This document shows, piece after piece, positions 29,851 to 36,149 of a stretch of DNA of 36,149 bases. The position numbers were made by a program, and so were the translations under genes. The stretch lies in contig WFWH01000047.1 in the NCBI GenBank assembly GCA_015491245.1, positions 1 through 36,149 on the forward strand. The letters are read 5' to 3'. Origin of the DNA: Patescibacteria group bacterium. GTDB taxonomy: Bacteria; Patescibacteriota; Minisyncoccia; Phycocordibacterales; UBA12088. A model generated the notes under the pieces. The model was not told the origin of the DNA and did not search any database. It saw only the letters and a program-made list of their open reading frames with translations. Numbering within the stretch: position 1 is the first letter of the stretch; each line of letters begins with the position of its first letter.

Positions 29851-30123
29851 TTATCGCAGTATATCAAAATGAGAAAAGGTTTCTTGCGGCTGTTCCCAGC
29901 GCACCGACAAAAAGTCCACCTGCGCACGCGGCGGCCCTTGCCGCAGGCGCGCGATGAACTTTTTTAAAAAGGCCTCCCCGCCCTGCGCCACCACCCGCAC
30001 GCTCCCGTCGGGCTCATTCCGCACCCAGCCGGTGATGCGCAGACGCTCCGCTTCTCTCTTGGTAAAATCACGGAAAAACACCCCCTGCACCTTCCCCGAC
30101 ACCTCAATCACACACTGCCACAT
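29851..30123 (-). CDS. acyP: Acylphosphatase
   Basis: A 90-residue acylphosphatase, the normal length of this small enzyme that hydrolyses carboxyl-phosphate bonds such as acetyl phosphate. The signature is complete: GKVQGVFFRDFTKREAERL with catalytic R18, then ITGWVRNEPDGSVRVVAQG with catalytic N36. The C-terminal strand FSHFDILR fits the family ending. ATG 30123 is chosen for homology; nine bases upstream lies TACAAC, a weak -10 box in the same position as that of rplS, so it may be leaderless. It sits between tRNA-Val and uppS on the minus strand, with no clear operon partner. Confidence 0.95.
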   Translation of the reverse strand: MWQCVIEVSGKVQGVFFRDFTKREAERLRITGWVRNEPDGSVRVVAQGGEAFLKKFIARLRQGPPRAQVDFLSVRWEQPQETFSHFDILR

Positions 30124-30255
30124 GGTAGTGCTGTTGTAGCGCATCGGGGCACATAAGGCAATGGCCGCGAGAGAAGGCGGCGCGGCGGCCACGGAGGGCC
30201 CCGCCTCACCGCGCATCGCCGCGCAATGCTGGCGCATCGCGCGGCGTGCTTTCGG

Positions 30256-30328
30256 TGGGCGGTGAGGGACTTGAACCCCCGGCCTTCTCGGTGTAAACGA
30301 GCTGCTCTACCAACTGAGCTAACCGCCC
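30256..30328 (-). tRNA. tRNA-Val (TAC)
   Basis: Minus-strand cloverleaf: acceptor GGGCGGT/ACCGCCC with discriminator A, D arm GCTCAGTTGGTAGAGC, anticodon loop TTTACAC (anticodon TAC), T arm with GGGTTCAAGTCCC. The 27-43 pair of the anticodon stem is G-A. No encoded CCA. Confidence 0.95.
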
Positions 30329-30446
30329 GAACAGTGCTCTAGTGTACCGAGGATTTCACATTTTGCAATCAAAAACACAAAACGCGTGTGGGATTGGGTT
30401 GCACCATGTGCCCTTGTTGCGCGAGAAAAAGCGTAAGCCACCTCTG

Positions 30447-30518
30447 CGCTCCCGGAGGGAATCGAACCCCCATCTAGGGCTTAGAAGGCCCCTGTTCTAT
30501 CCATTGAACTACGGGAGC
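30447..30518 (-). tRNA. tRNA-Arg (TCT)
   Basis: Minus-strand cloverleaf: acceptor GCTCCCG/CGGGAGC with discriminator G, D arm GTTCAATGGATAGAAC, anticodon loop CTTCTAA (anticodon TCT), T loop GGGTTCGATTCCC. No encoded CCA. It lies 120 bases upstream of tRNA-Val in the same direction and may share its transcript. Confidence 0.95.
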
Positions 30519-30557
30519 GATGCCGCACACATGCGCGAGAAAACGCGCCTCATGCTA

Positions 30558-31013
30558 CTATTCGGCAAACACAGGGTCAACCGCTGTCCCCGCCGATTCT
30601 TCTACACGCTCATCATTATTATAGCGGTCCCCTCTCCCTCCAGAGAAGAGGGCGTCCTCTGGCGGCAGCACCTCTGTCGGTGCGGCGCGCTGCTCCAAAA
30701 GCATGCGATGGCGCTCTGCACGGGCGGAAAACTTGCGCAACACCTCTTTTATTTGCTGCGGGTCCACCGCACGTTCGTAGCGGCCCTCCGAAGGCGCCGT
30801 GGCCATACTTCCCGCATCCACCACGCTAACAGTGCGATAGAGCCCCCAGGCATACCACGCGAGTACCACAAAGCCTGCGGCGCCCAACACCAAAACCGCA
30901 CACCAATCCCGCACGGGGCACCTGCCACGGCACGGGCGATACCCCCGCCTTTTCGGGGGCGCCGCTTTTTTTGCCCATGCGCGCACTTTGGTAAGTAGAG
31001 TGACCTGGCTCAT
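30558..31013 (-). CDS. Unidentified single-helix protein after pilO (pilP position)
   Basis: A 151-residue protein I do not recognise. A basic N-terminal part with four Lys/Arg clusters and CRGRCPVRDWC precedes one hydrophobic helix (about residues 39-61, LVLGAAGFVVLAWYAWGLY). The rest is a soluble, charged region with VDPQQIKEVLRKFSARAERH and an acidic end. Topology predicts a cytoplasmic N-terminus and an external C-terminus. It directly follows pilO in the pilM-pilN-pilO operon, where other bacteria have pilP, but no PilP lipobox or fold is visible. Its ATG at 31013 is chosen over an upstream TTG. It is probably a pilus assembly accessory protein, by position only. Confidence 0.65.
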   Translation of the reverse strand: MSQVTLLTKVRAWAKKAAPPKRRGYRPCRGRCPVRDWCAVLVLGAAGFVVLAWYAWGLYRTVSVVDAGSMATAPSEGRYERAVDPQQIKEVLRKFSARAERHRMLLEQRAAPTEVLPPEDALFSGGRGDRYNNDERVEESAGTAVDPVFAE

Positions 31014-31028
31014 ACAGAATAGCAATAT

Positions 31029-31589
31029 TTAGCGAGCTTCTTCTTGGGCAGCAGCCGCATCGTCCCTTGTCATCGCAAGCACCAGCGTCGCATCTGCACG
31101 CCACCGGTCTGCCCCCGACGCAAGGCGCCGCAGGGAGAGCGTAGCGAGGCGCGCCGCGCGCGGCAAGGTCTCCAGAAGCGCTACGAGGTACATCACATCT
31201 TCTCTTGCTCCCACCGCCTCCAAGCTCACCACAGTAGTGGCGCGTGCCTCTGCGGTGCGCGCGCGCGCTTCCACCTGCGTGATAGTCATCTCTACCCCCG
31301 CGCGGCGCGCAAAGGACTCCAGCTCCTCCAAAAGTGGCACGATCTGTTCCCGCGCCACAAAGCGCTGCTCCAATGTGAGTGCGTCTTTTGCCACCGCCCG
31401 CACCGCGCGCTGCAGGGCCGCGACGCGTGCCACGCGGCGCTCTTGTGCACTGCGTGTTTCCTGCAGGGTGCGCATCTCTTTTACTTGCGCCCCAATGCTC
31501 TGCACCAAATACAGGCTGGCACCCGCAAAAACCGCTGCGGTGCACAGTGCTATCACCCCCACCATCACACTGCGTTTCGGCATGCTCAT
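31029..31589 (-). CDS. PilO-like type IV pilus inner-membrane protein
   Basis: A 186-residue protein with one N-terminal membrane helix (about residues 8-29), a long coiled-coil region (SIGAQVKEMRTLQETRSAQE and on to about 85), and a C-terminal alpha/beta part (about 90-175) ending in TLVLAMTRDD. This is the PilO plan: anchor, coil, ferredoxin-like domain. PilO dimerises with PilN under the inner membrane and ties the pilus motor to PilM. Sequence similarity is low, so the name rests on architecture and on its place directly after pilN. The ATG overlaps the pilN stop codon by four bases, which indicates translational coupling. Confidence 0.75.
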   Translation of the reverse strand: MSMPKRSVMVGVIALCTAAVFAGASLYLVQSIGAQVKEMRTLQETRSAQERRVARVAALQRAVRAVAKDALTLEQRFVAREQIVPLLEELESFARRAGVEMTITQVEARARTAEARATTVVSLEAVGAREDVMYLVALLETLPRAARLATLSLRRLASGADRWRADATLVLAMTRDDAAAAQEEAR

Positions 31590-32152
31590 GGCGAATCGTT
31601 CTCCTGCGCGTTCGGCTCCAGTAACACCGATACGGTAAATGGCACCATCACCCGCTTCGCAAAGCTCTCCAGAGGAATATCCGCAGACGTTACCCCGGAG
31701 AGCGCGCGTAGTGCATCAAGATACGCCACGAGGTCTGCGCGGGTAGCCGCCGTACCCTCCAACTGCACCCGCACCGATGCGGTTTCCCCTCGCGCTTCCT
31801 GGAGAGAAAAAGCACGGAGCGACACCTGCGAGGTGCGCACCGATTCTAAGCGCGCGATCGTCTCTCCAAATGACACCGGCGAGAGAAAGCGCTTTGCTTC
31901 TCGCGCGGTAGCACGTAGCTCCTCCAAAAATGCCTCGGCGCGATTGGCGCCGGTTTCTTCCAGGCGCTGATCCAAGCGCGTGAGCTCTCGCTGGAGGTTT
32001 TCCCTCGCAACACCCACGTACACCGCCACCGGTACCAAGAGCACCGCAAACGATGCAAAAAGGAATGCGAGCATAAACAATGCGACCGCTGCGAGGCGTA
32101 TACGATACTCGCGCACCACCGCTTTCTTCTGTTGGTCGGTAAGTAGGTTCAT
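31586..32152 (-). CDS. PilN-like type IV pilus inner-membrane protein
   Basis: A 188-residue protein of PilN type. The short cytoplasmic N-terminus MNLLTDQQKKAVVREYRIRL carries the NLL motif that binds PilM in other species. A membrane helix follows (about residues 22-47), then a coiled coil (about 50-90) and a C-terminal ferredoxin-like domain (FLSPVSFGETIARLESVRT through VPFTVSVLLEP). The start codon overlaps the pilM stop codon by four bases and the end overlaps pilO in the same way, so the three are one tightly coupled operon. It belongs to the inner-membrane platform of a type IV pilus or related DNA-uptake machine. Confidence 0.8.
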   Translation of the reverse strand: MNLLTDQQKKAVVREYRIRLAAVALFMLAFLFASFAVLLVPVAVYVGVARENLQRELTRLDQRLEETGANRAEAFLEELRATAREAKRFLSPVSFGETIARLESVRTSQVSLRAFSLQEARGETASVRVQLEGTAATRADLVAYLDALRALSGVTSADIPLESFAKRVMVPFTVSVLLEPNAQENDSP

Positions 32153-33264
32153 GGCACGTGGTGCAGAGAACGCAGCCCCAGCCCCAGTGCGGTGGTGTAC
32201 CGCAGCGCATCGCGGCGGAGAATGGGGGGAAGGTACTCTTCAAAAGAGGCGACGTTTACCCAGGGGTTGCCCATTTCCACCGCTACATTGAGGGTGGCGG
32301 TAAGATACTCCTGCAATCCGGGCATGGAGGCGCCGCCGCCGCAGAGATAAATGGTTTGAATGTCTCTGTGCTGTTTGCGGGGGGCAGCAGTTCCATGCAT
32401 CTGCCAGTAGGTGAGGTGCTTGGTAATGCCGTCGCGCAAATTGGAAACCGAACCGAGCAGCGCCTCAAACAGCTCGTTATTCTCGTCACTTTTGATAAAA
32501 CCGCGCTCCGCCTTTACCCGCTCCGCTTCTTCAAATGAAATTTGTAAAAAGCGCTGGATGGCTTTGGTGAACATGGTGCCGCTTACCTCCACCGAGGTGG
32601 TGAATACCAGCCGCTGCCCCTCGGCAATGGAAATAATGGAGCCATGCTTTCCCACATCCACCAGCATCACCGCCGCATCACTCGTGTACGGCACTATGGC
32701 CCGCACGTTGGCGCGCCCCTCCGTTTCCAACGAGAGCGGGGTCACCGCTGCCGCGCGCAGCACCTCCAGGTATTGCTCAATAATGGCACGCGGGTACGCA
32801 TACACCGCTACCGGCACCATGCGGCGCGCCGGAGGCGCGGGGAGCTCCTCAAAATCAAACACCACCTCCTCGGGTGAGAGTGGCACGTTTTCTTTCAAAT
32901 GAAACTCTATGGCAACTCTCTTCTCTTCATAGGAGTGCTTTGCTTCCACCTCGGTATGGAAAAGATACGAGTGTTCCTCCGGCAGCGAGGCATGCACAAA
33001 TTGTATGCCGAGTTCAGAGTGAAGCGTGCGAATACATGCGGAAACCGCCTCCGGCTTTTTGATCGCTCCCTTCTGCACGGCCCCCTCAGGGAGCTTGCGG
33101 CGGCCAAAAAGGCGCACACGATTTCCTCTGGGGGTCGCCGCGAGCGCTACAAACTTAACCGCGTCATCGGAGATATCCAACCCCGCCGCCGGCATGGTGA
33201 GAAATTTGGGCGGCGGCACGGCGCGCACAAAACTGTAAAACAACGAGTGGTGCATGGCACGCAT
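32149..33264 (-). CDS. pilM: PilM, actin-like type IV pilus assembly protein
   Basis: A protein of about 370 residues, with the actin-like ATPase fold. Family blocks: AAGLDISDDAVKFVAL near the start (phosphate-1 loop), ASLPEEHSYLF, VAIEFHLKENVPLSPEEVVFD, VMLVDVGKHGSIISI (phosphate-2 loop), and IQTIYLCGGGASMPGLQEYL (adenosine motif). PilM sits on the cytoplasmic side of the membrane and binds the N-terminus of PilN. Promoter TTGTGC-18-TATAAT is just upstream, giving a leader of about 15-25 bases. ATG 33264 and ATG 33255 are both possible starts; neither has a ribosome binding site. It opens the pilMNO operon. Confidence 0.93.
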   Translation of the reverse strand: MRAMHHSLFYSFVRAVPPPKFLTMPAAGLDISDDAVKFVALAATPRGNRVRLFGRRKLPEGAVQKGAIKKPEAVSACIRTLHSELGIQFVHASLPEEHSYLFHTEVEAKHSYEEKRVAIEFHLKENVPLSPEEVVFDFEELPAPPARRMVPVAVYAYPRAIIEQYLEVLRAAAVTPLSLETEGRANVRAIVPYTSDAAVMLVDVGKHGSIISIAEGQRLVFTTSVEVSGTMFTKAIQRFLQISFEEAERVKAERGFIKSDENNELFEALLGSVSNLRDGITKHLTYWQMHGTAAPRKQHRDIQTIYLCGGGASMPGLQEYLTATLNVAVEMGNPWVNVASFEEYLPPILRRDALRYTTALGLGLRSLHHVP

Positions 33265-33287
33265 TCGCGCAAGGCGCGAGTACTTGC

Positions 33288-33317
33288 ATTATACGCGTAC
33301 CCGCTCCCTGCGCACAA
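33288..33317 (-). promoter_or_regulatory. Promoter of the pilMNO operon
   Basis: Minus-strand TTGTGC (33317-33312), 18 bases, TATAAT (33293-33288). The expected start is near 33281. A small hairpin TCGCGC/GCGCGA lies in the leader just before the start codon. Confidence 0.7.
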
Positions 33318-33341
33318 ACGGTGCCGATGCAATACGCCACC

Positions 33342-33926
33342 TCAGCGCCACCACAGCCACAGCGCCGCCAACACCAGCGCGCCCGCCGCAGCGGTGAGCA
33401 CATTGGCCCAGCGAATGGCGGCATCAGCCGCGCGCGCGCCCCAGCGGTGCGCGGCCCACGCCACCACCACGTAGCGGAGGAAGCGCCCCACAAGGGACGC
33501 TGTGAAAAACAGCGCAAAGGGGATGTTAAAAAATCCCGCCGCCAGCACAAACACCTTGAAGGGAATGGGGGTGAACGCAGCGGTAAACATTACCCACCCC
33601 GCATTGTTTTCAAAGAGCGCACCCACGCGCGCAAACGATTCCTCCAATCCGTAAAAATCTATGATGCGCGCGCCTACCGTATCAAATAAAAAGTAACCCA
33701 GCGCGTAGCCGAACGCCGCACCGGCAAGCGACGCGACGGTAGTGGTGGCGGCGTACCACAGCCACCGCCGCGCGTCCGCCGCCAGCATGGGCACCAAGAG
33801 CACCTCGGGGGGCACGAGAAAAAATGAAGACTCACTGAACGCCAAAAAATACAGCCAGGCGCGGGCGTGGGTACCATGTGCGCGCGCGGCAAACCACCGC
33901 CATACTTTTCGGGCGAGCGCGGGCAT
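33342..33926 (-). CDS. VTT-domain (YqaA/DedA-like) membrane protein
   Basis: A 194-residue polytopic membrane protein of the YqaA branch of the VTT (DedA/SNARE-associated) superfamily. Typical parts are FLAFSESSFFLVPPEVLLVP in the re-entrant region, AGAAFGYALGYFLFDTVG, and FTPIPFKVFVLAAGFFNIPF, in which the FTPIP-FK-hhh-G pattern is the family signature. DedA/YqaA proteins act in membrane lipid scrambling or flipping, including of polyprenyl phosphate carriers, though the YqaA branch itself is little studied. Start ATG 33926 lies eight bases after the stop of the MetG-like gene, so it is the second gene of that unit. It ends just upstream of the pilM promoter. Confidence 0.85.
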   Translation of the reverse strand: MPALARKVWRWFAARAHGTHARAWLYFLAFSESSFFLVPPEVLLVPMLAADARRWLWYAATTTVASLAGAAFGYALGYFLFDTVGARIIDFYGLEESFARVGALFENNAGWVMFTAAFTPIPFKVFVLAAGFFNIPFALFFTASLVGRFLRYVVVAWAAHRWGARAADAAIRWANVLTAAAGALVLAALWLWWR

Positions 33927-33934
33927 GGGTCTTC

Positions 33935-34345
33935 TCAGGAAAGGCGCGTGCCGGGTGCCACTGATCCGTCCGTCTCCAGCAATGAAAAATGCTTCCCGTC
34001 ATGGGCGGCCAGCAGCATACCGTTGCTCTCCATTCCCATTATGGTACGCGGCTGCAAATTGGTCACAAACGGCACGCGCTTACCCACCAGTGCTGTGGGG
34101 TCGGGGTACCACGCACGAATGCCGGCAAGAATCTGGCGCGGCGCTTCTTCGCCCACATCCACCATGAGGCGCAGGAGCTTCTCCGACCCCTCCACTCTTT
34201 CCGCCGAGAGGATCTCGCCCACCTTCATTTCCACACGGGCGAAATCGTGGTAGGTAATGCGCGCACCTTCCTGCGCCGCCTCCTCGCCGGCGAGAGGAGT
34301 TCCGTCTGTTTTTTGACGAGGTAATTCTGGTACGGAATCGTTCAT
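33935..34345 (-). CDS. Stand-alone tRNA-binding domain (MetG C-terminal/Trbp111 type)
   Basis: A 136-residue protein. After about 30 poorly conserved residues it contains the OB-fold tRNA-binding domain: HDFARVEMKVGEILSAERVE, SEKLLRLMVDVGEEAPRQIL, AGIRAWYPDPTALVGKRVPF and TNLQPRTIMGMESNGMLLAA. In many bacteria this is the C-terminal dimerisation domain of methionyl-tRNA synthetase; as a separate gene it is called the beta subunit or Trbp111 and binds tRNA structure. In CPR the short MetG is often accompanied by such a separate domain. It is the first gene of a unit with the VTT protein. No ribosome binding site is visible. Confidence 0.92.
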   Translation of the reverse strand: MNDSVPELPRQKTDGTPLAGEEAAQEGARITYHDFARVEMKVGEILSAERVEGSEKLLRLMVDVGEEAPRQILAGIRAWYPDPTALVGKRVPFVTNLQPRTIMGMESNGMLLAAHDGKHFSLLETDGSVAPGTRLS

Positions 34346-34434
34346 ACTATTGTGATGGGTTCACACTATGGATAATGGTTGGTTTTGTTGTACCATGGCC
34401 GGCGGGCAAACAATAGCCGCCGGTACCGGTGGCA

Positions 34435-34863
34435 CTACCCTTCTTGGCGCCGCCGCTCCAAATAGCTCTCCAAAATGAGCGCGGCGGCCGCGTGGTCCAG
34501 CGGGCGGCGGGGCAGTGGTTTGCGCGTTTTCTCTCTCTCGGGACGCACGTGTGTGTGCCGCGCCATTTGGGTGGTAAACGACTCGTCTTCCCACACCACT
34601 GAAATGTGGGGCACCTCTTTACCCAGCGCCCGCACAAAACGGCGCGCCTGCGCCATAAGCGGGTTGTCCTCTCCCTGCAAGTCCCGCGATGCACCCACCA
34701 CCACGGTTTCTACTCCTTCTTTTGCGATAAGCGCTGCAACGCGGCGCACCGCGTGTTCTCTCGCGGGAATAATCGCGTACGGGAATGCAAAGCACCCTTC
34801 CTCATCGGAAAGGGCGAGGCCTATTTTAGTGGTACCGTAGTCAATGCCGAGCACACGCCCCAT
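34435..34863 (-). CDS. ruvX: Putative pre-16S rRNA nuclease/Holliday junction resolvase RuvX (YqgF)
   Basis: A 142-residue RNase H-fold protein of the YqgF/RuvX family, normal length. The first active-site Asp is D8 in VLGIDYGTTKIGLALSDEEG. Other blocks: VETVVVGASRDLQGEDNP (second acidic region in the family pattern VVGLP-N/D), VVWEDESFTTQMA with conserved E/D-E-S/R-x-T, and LDHAAAALILESYL with the last Asp, D125. It processes 16S rRNA ends and may resolve DNA junctions. ATG 34863 is chosen by homology; TATGCT about 27 bases upstream may be the -10 box. It is divergent from the DUF5652 gene. Confidence 0.93.
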   Translation of the reverse strand: MGRVLGIDYGTTKIGLALSDEEGCFAFPYAIIPAREHAVRRVAALIAKEGVETVVVGASRDLQGEDNPLMAQARRFVRALGKEVPHISVVWEDESFTTQMARHTHVRPEREKTRKPLPRRPLDHAAAALILESYLERRRQEG

Positions 34864-34917
34864 ACGCAGCTGCCACTTCCTTGCAGAGCCAGCATAGCAT
34901 ATCCACCCATCGGCATG

Positions 34918-34944
34918 TTGACAGGATGCAGAGTATGCTACACT
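34918..34944 (+). promoter_or_regulatory. Promoter of the DUF5652 gene
   Basis: A perfect TTGACA (34918-34923) is followed after 15 bases by TACACT (34939-34944), which ends eight bases before ATG 34953. The spacing is short but the message would again be nearly leaderless. Confidence 0.6.
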
Positions 34945-34952
34945 GATAAGTG

Positions 34953-35204
34953 ATGGACATGCTGCCGATGACCACACCGTGGTTTGTCTTTTTGGTCGCA
35001 CTGTGGACCTTGCCGTGGAAAGCATGGGCCCTGTGGCTTGCCGCGCGACGCGGTGAAAAATGGTGGTTTATCGCGCTGTTGGTACTCAACACACTGGCGA
35101 TACTTGAGATTATCTACATCTTTTTGGTAGCCGAGCGCCGCGACACCAAAACACCCACCTGCACACATGAAGGCAACGGCGCCGCCTCCGAAGAAGATGC
35201 ATGA
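34953..35204 (+). CDS. DUF5652-like small membrane protein
   Basis: An 83-residue protein with two hydrophobic helices (about residues 10-30 and 40-60). The central pattern WTLPWKAWALWLAARRGEKW followed by WFIALLVLNTLAILEIIYIF is that of the small DUF5652 family, common in Patescibacteria and of unknown function. The tail is charged and probably cytoplasmic. ATG 34953 is chosen because the -10 box TACACT ends eight bases before it; a GTG three bases upstream is unlikely. It stands alone between the divergent ruvX and tRNA-Ser. Its presence is one of the hints that the organism belongs to the CPR. Confidence 0.8.
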   Translation: MDMLPMTTPWFVFLVALWTLPWKAWALWLAARRGEKWWFIALLVLNTLAILEIIYIFLVAERRDTKTPTCTHEGNGAASEEDA

Positions 35205-35335
35205 ATCAGCGCTCTGTTATCGAGCCGCCACTACGTGTGATGCCCACCCTTGGCGCCTTTTATAGGTAGCGCGTCACCATGTAACGCGCCGGCCGCGCCG
35301 CACGCCAATGGCGCACCCGGCCAACGAATTGCCAG

Positions 35336-35364
35336 TTGCGCTGCACGCCAAACCGCCGTAGCAT
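35336..35364 (+). promoter_or_regulatory. Promoter of tRNA-Ser
   Basis: TTGCGC (35336-35341), exactly 17 bases, TAGCAT (35359-35364), ending 17 bases before the mature tRNA. The -35 form matches that of the 7TM operon. Confidence 0.6.
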
Positions 35365-35381
35365 GCGTAGTGCGCACACAA

Positions 35382-35471
35382 GGAGGGGTGGCAGAGCGGT
35401 TGAATGCACCGGTCTTGAAAACCGGAGTGCCCGCAAGGGTACCGCGGGTTCGAATCCCGCCCCCTCCGCCA
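35382..35471 (+). tRNA. tRNA-Ser (TGA)
   Basis: Class II tRNA with long variable arm. Acceptor GGAGGGG/CCCCTCC, discriminator G (35468), encoded CCA (35469-35471), anticodon stem CCGGT/ACCGG with loop CTTGAAA (anticodon TGA), variable arm around GCCCGCAAGGGTACC, T loop GGGTTCGAATCCC. It is the only tRNA of the window with CCA in the DNA. Confidence 0.95.
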
Positions 35472-35570
35472 AAGGTAACTTCCGCTTTTTGTTTGATGCG
35501 TGGCAGCGCAGGGCGTACGGCGCAACAGCATGCTGCGCACTGTTGTTGTTAATCTTTGTTAAAAGTAACT

Positions 35571-35690
35571 ATGGGGAAAAATAAAAACCCCATTACCCAA
35601 CAAGTAATCAGGAAGGCGAAGGTGCGCGGGGGTTTTTCTAAAATTACCACATCACATATCGGGCAATTAACTTCAGCACTGAAAAACTGA
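35571..35690 (+). CDS. Proposed 39-residue basic protein
   Basis: A short open frame from ATG 35571 to TGA 35688-35690. The product starts MGKNKNPITQQVIRKAKVRG and continues with Thr/Ser/His/Leu-rich sequence, a balanced soluble composition with many Lys and no frame-shadow bias. Local base composition is more A/T-rich than around it. TTAAAAG lies a few bases upstream and may be a -10 box of a leaderless message; there is no ribosome binding site. The first bases form a hairpin, ATGGGG with CCCCAT (35571-35593). No family is recognised. Conservation in relatives would decide whether it is real. Confidence 0.4.
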   Translation: MGKNKNPITQQVIRKAKVRGGFSKITTSHIGQLTSALKN

Positions 35691-35818
35691 AAGAGTGCAA
35701 TACACCCCATGGCGCACCACAGGACAAAGGCAATCTCCCCGCAACACCCGCACCCTCTCGCACGCAGACGATGTTGTGGTAACCTGCTCCATTCGTGGAA
35801 GAATCAGGGCGTGCATAG

Positions 35819-35824
35819 TATAGT
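35819..35824 (+). promoter_or_regulatory. -10 box of the terminal NUDIX gene
   Basis: TATAGT, with an expected transcription start near 35831 and a leader of about 26 bases before ATG 35857. No good -35 hexamer is seen. Confidence 0.5.
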
Positions 35825-35856
35825 GTGTACATAAGCAGTTGCTCCGTTTGATTGGC

Positions 35857-36149
35857 ATGCACGCACCTGCCGCACCGCAGCCGCCGTTTGGGCGCGGGCG
35901 CCTCAGCGCCGGCATTTTGCCCTATCGCCGCAACGCCGAAGGGAAACTGGAAGTCTTGCTCCTGCACCCGGGCGGCCCCTTCTTTGCCAAAAAAGACGCG
36001 GGCGTGTGGACGCTCGGCAAGGGGCAGGTGGAGCAAGGCGAAACGCCCTTCGCTGCGGCACTGCGCGAATTTCAAGAGGAAACCGGCTTTGCGCCACCGC
36101 CCGACGAGGCCGGCTACCGCTATCTGGGGGAAGCGCGCTACCCGACGGG
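35857..36149 (+). CDS. NUDIX hydrolase (cut by window end)
   Basis: The first 97 residues of a NUDIX protein; the frame remains open to the end of the window. After a short N-terminal part, RLSAGILPYRRNAEGKLEVL gives the first strands, FFAKKDAGVWTLGKGQ the stretch before the box, and GQVEQGETPFAAALREFQEE followed by TGF is the complete NUDIX box (G-x5-E-x7-RE-x2-EE-x-G). The HPGGPFFAKKDAGVWTLGKG segment resembles the predicted NTP pyrophosphohydrolase group of NUDIX proteins with a GVW.LPKG pattern. ATG 35857 is chosen because the fold starts soon after and a -10 box fits. It is not related in detail to the NUDIX gene at the other end of the window. Confidence 0.9.
   Translation, partial: MHAPAAPQPPFGRGRLSAGILPYRRNAEGKLEVLLLHPGGPFFAKKDAGVWTLGKGQVEQGETPFAAALREFQEETGFAPPPDEAGYRYLGEARYPT

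Overview
The window looks like a chromosomal segment of a small-genome bacterium of the Candidate Phyla Radiation (Patescibacteria), most plausibly a GC-rich Parcubacteria lineage. The indications are very compact gene packing, a small DUF5652-type membrane protein, a pilM-pilN-pilO block, a stand-alone tRNA-binding domain of the MetG type, an isolated acylphosphatase, single scattered tRNA genes, and many genes whose -10 box lies only 6-9 bases before the ATG with no ribosome binding site (leaderless mRNAs). TGA is used as a stop, so the Gracilibacteria code does not apply. The lineage is an inference; no rRNA is present.

Left part (1-8.6 kb) is accessory DNA: a broken IS30 transposase, a NUDIX hydrolase, a cluster of stem-loops, then a roughly 4 kb block (nrdJ-like ribonucleotide reductase; on the other strand a CYTH protein, a dNMP-kinase-like protein and a GreA-like factor) bounded by two almost identical 280-base leaders in inverted orientation. 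The two leaders are identical up to and including the start codons of the genes they precede. Next comes a mercuric-reductase-like operon (merA-type flavoprotein, TlpA-like thioredoxin, CxxC membrane protein) behind an ArsR/SmtB-like palindrome.

Middle (8.6-21.6 kb): an RND pump with its membrane-fusion protein and a DUF2892 protein, facing a CsoR-family repressor across an 18-base perfect palindrome that overlaps both promoters; a zincin; a Pif1-like helicase; and a set of four minus-strand genes (7TM protein, ATP-grasp-retropepsin fusion, ETHE1/GloB-like metallo-beta-lactamase, second ATP-grasp protein) resembling predicted peptide-ligase systems.

Right (21.7-36.1 kb): tRNA-His, then prkA, yeaH and spoVR, a cassette with strong Shine-Dalgarno sites and different codon habits, ending beside tRNA-Leu with a 182-base tandem repeat that carries copies of the tRNA 3' end. 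After that come housekeeping genes: rplS with a long acidic tail, rluA-type synthase, uppS, acylphosphatase, tRNA-Val, tRNA-Arg, pilMNO, a VTT-domain protein, a MetG-like domain, ruvX, a DUF5652 protein, tRNA-Ser and a second NUDIX gene cut by the window edge. Three short proteins (39, 35 and 39 residues) are proposed.
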